Source: Bacilli bacterium (lineage in GTDB: Bacteria > Bacillota_I > Bacilli_A > RF39 > UBA660). From it: a DNA stretch of 22,975 bases. The stretch is from NCBI GenBank assembly GCA_028684435.1, contig JAQUFX010000015.1, positions 1 through 22,975 on the forward strand, written 5' to 3'. This document shows, in pieces, positions 22,543-22,975 of the stretch (its first letter is position 1; every line of letters starts with the position of its first letter). The position numbers and the translations under genes are program-made. The notes below the pieces were generated by a model, which was not told the origin of the DNA, did not search any database, and saw only the letters and a list, made by a program, of their open reading frames with translations.

Positions 22543-22975
22543 ATGTTAAATATAATTAAAAGTAAATTAAAAAAATATGGACAAGACCATTTACTTAATT
22601 TTTATGCTGAATTAAATGAAGAAGAAAAGAAACATCTAATTCAGCAAATAGAATCAATTGATTTTGAATTATTAAAAGATTTAGCAAAATTAATTAATCA
22701 AAAGAAAGAAAAAGATGAATTTAAATCAATACCTAGTTATCTTACTACAGAGGAATATCATGATACTGGATTAGAAGAAATAAAAAAAGGTTATTATGCT
22801 GTTGTAACGATGGCAGGTGGTCAAGGAACTAGATTAGGATTTGATGGCCCTAAAGGTACTTATATATTAGAATATGGTATTAATAAATCATTATTTGAAA
22901 TCCAATGTGATCGATTAAAAAATATTTATCAAAAATGTAATGTATATGTTCCTTGGTATATAATGACAAGTCAAA
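22543..22975 (+). CDS. UDPGP-family UDP-sugar (probably UDP-GlcNAc/GalNAc) pyrophosphorylase, 5' part
   Basis: The first 144 codons are present; the gene runs off the right edge. An N-terminal helical region (KYGQDHLLNFYAELNEEEK) is followed by VVTMAGGQGTRLGFDGPKGT, the uridylyltransferase signature of the eukaryote-type UAP1/UDPGP group rather than bacterial GlmU or GalU. The N-terminal helical layout and the GFDGPKG loop resemble UAP1, which makes UDP-GlcNAc or UDP-GalNAc from UTP and the sugar-1-phosphate. AAGTGAG precedes the ATG. It would feed MnaA and the glycosyltransferases, but it is separately transcribed and may be a housekeeping gene. The substrate cannot be fixed from this fragment. 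Confidence 0.88.
   Translation, partial: MLNIIKSKLKKYGQDHLLNFYAELNEEEKKHLIQQIESIDFELLKDLAKLINQKKEKDEFKSIPSYLTTEEYHDTGLEEIKKGYYAVVTMAGGQGTRLGFDGPKGTYILEYGINKSLFEIQCDRLKNIYQKCNVYVPWYIMTSQ

Noticed and set aside
1..22975. CRISPR array, insertion sequence, prophage or tRNA genes
   Set aside because: No regularly spaced direct repeats, transposase motifs, terminal inverted repeats, phage proteins or tRNA cloverleaf sequences were found on reading both strands by eye.

Overview
This is a very AT-rich chromosomal segment (about a fifth to a quarter G+C by eye) from a low-GC Bacillota bacterium. It carries a wall teichoic acid (WTA) and cell-surface glycan cluster. The evidence is a complete Tag-type gene set (TagA, TagB/TagF-like, TagD, TagG, TagH, MnaA), a glmS ribozyme, Gram-positive Shine-Dalgarno sites (AGGAG, or A(A/G)GTGA) and hairpin/U-run terminators. 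TGA acts as a stop: ATGA start/stop overlaps preceded by good ribosome sites occur twice, so this is code 11, not the mycoplasma code. A eukaryote-type UDP-sugar pyrophosphorylase at the right edge and the extreme AT content would fit an Erysipelotrichia/RF39-like gut Bacilli lineage, but that placement is inference.

Layout. (1) Bases 1-160, minus strand: glmS ribozyme and promoter of a glmS gene lying off the left edge. (2) 289-2496: a monocistronic gene fusing a polytopic O-antigen ligase/polymerase-like domain to a TagA N-acetylmannosaminyltransferase, closed by a terminator at 2564-2595. (3) 2717-13388: an operon of two stand-alone TagB/TagF-like glycerophosphotransferases, two GT2-glycerophosphotransferase fusions, a DUF6056-like membrane protein, the first TagG/TagH exporter and TagD, closed by a terminator at 13431-13461. 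(4) 13539-13740: a decayed remnant of a second tagA. (5) 13758-22204: a second TagG/TagH exporter, a run of GT4-type glycosyltransferases and MnaA (UDP-GlcNAc 2-epimerase). (6) 22207-22449, minus: a small DUF1653 protein, divergent from a partial UDPGP-family pyrophosphorylase that runs off the right edge.

How they work together (family knowledge plus inference): GlmS and the pyrophosphorylase would supply UDP-GlcNAc. MnaA makes UDP-ManNAc, which the TagA domain adds to lipid-linked GlcNAc to form the linkage unit. TagD makes CDP-glycerol. The four Glyphos_transf-domain proteins prime and extend (glycosyl-)glycerol-phosphate chains. The two ABC exporters flip finished, probably different, polymers. 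DUF6056 and the GT4 enzymes add sugars. TagO and the LCP ligases are not in the window.

The most unusual points are the ligase/polymerase-TagA fusion, the vestigial tagA in front of the second exporter, and a short element shared by the tagA 3' end and both tagG upstream regions.
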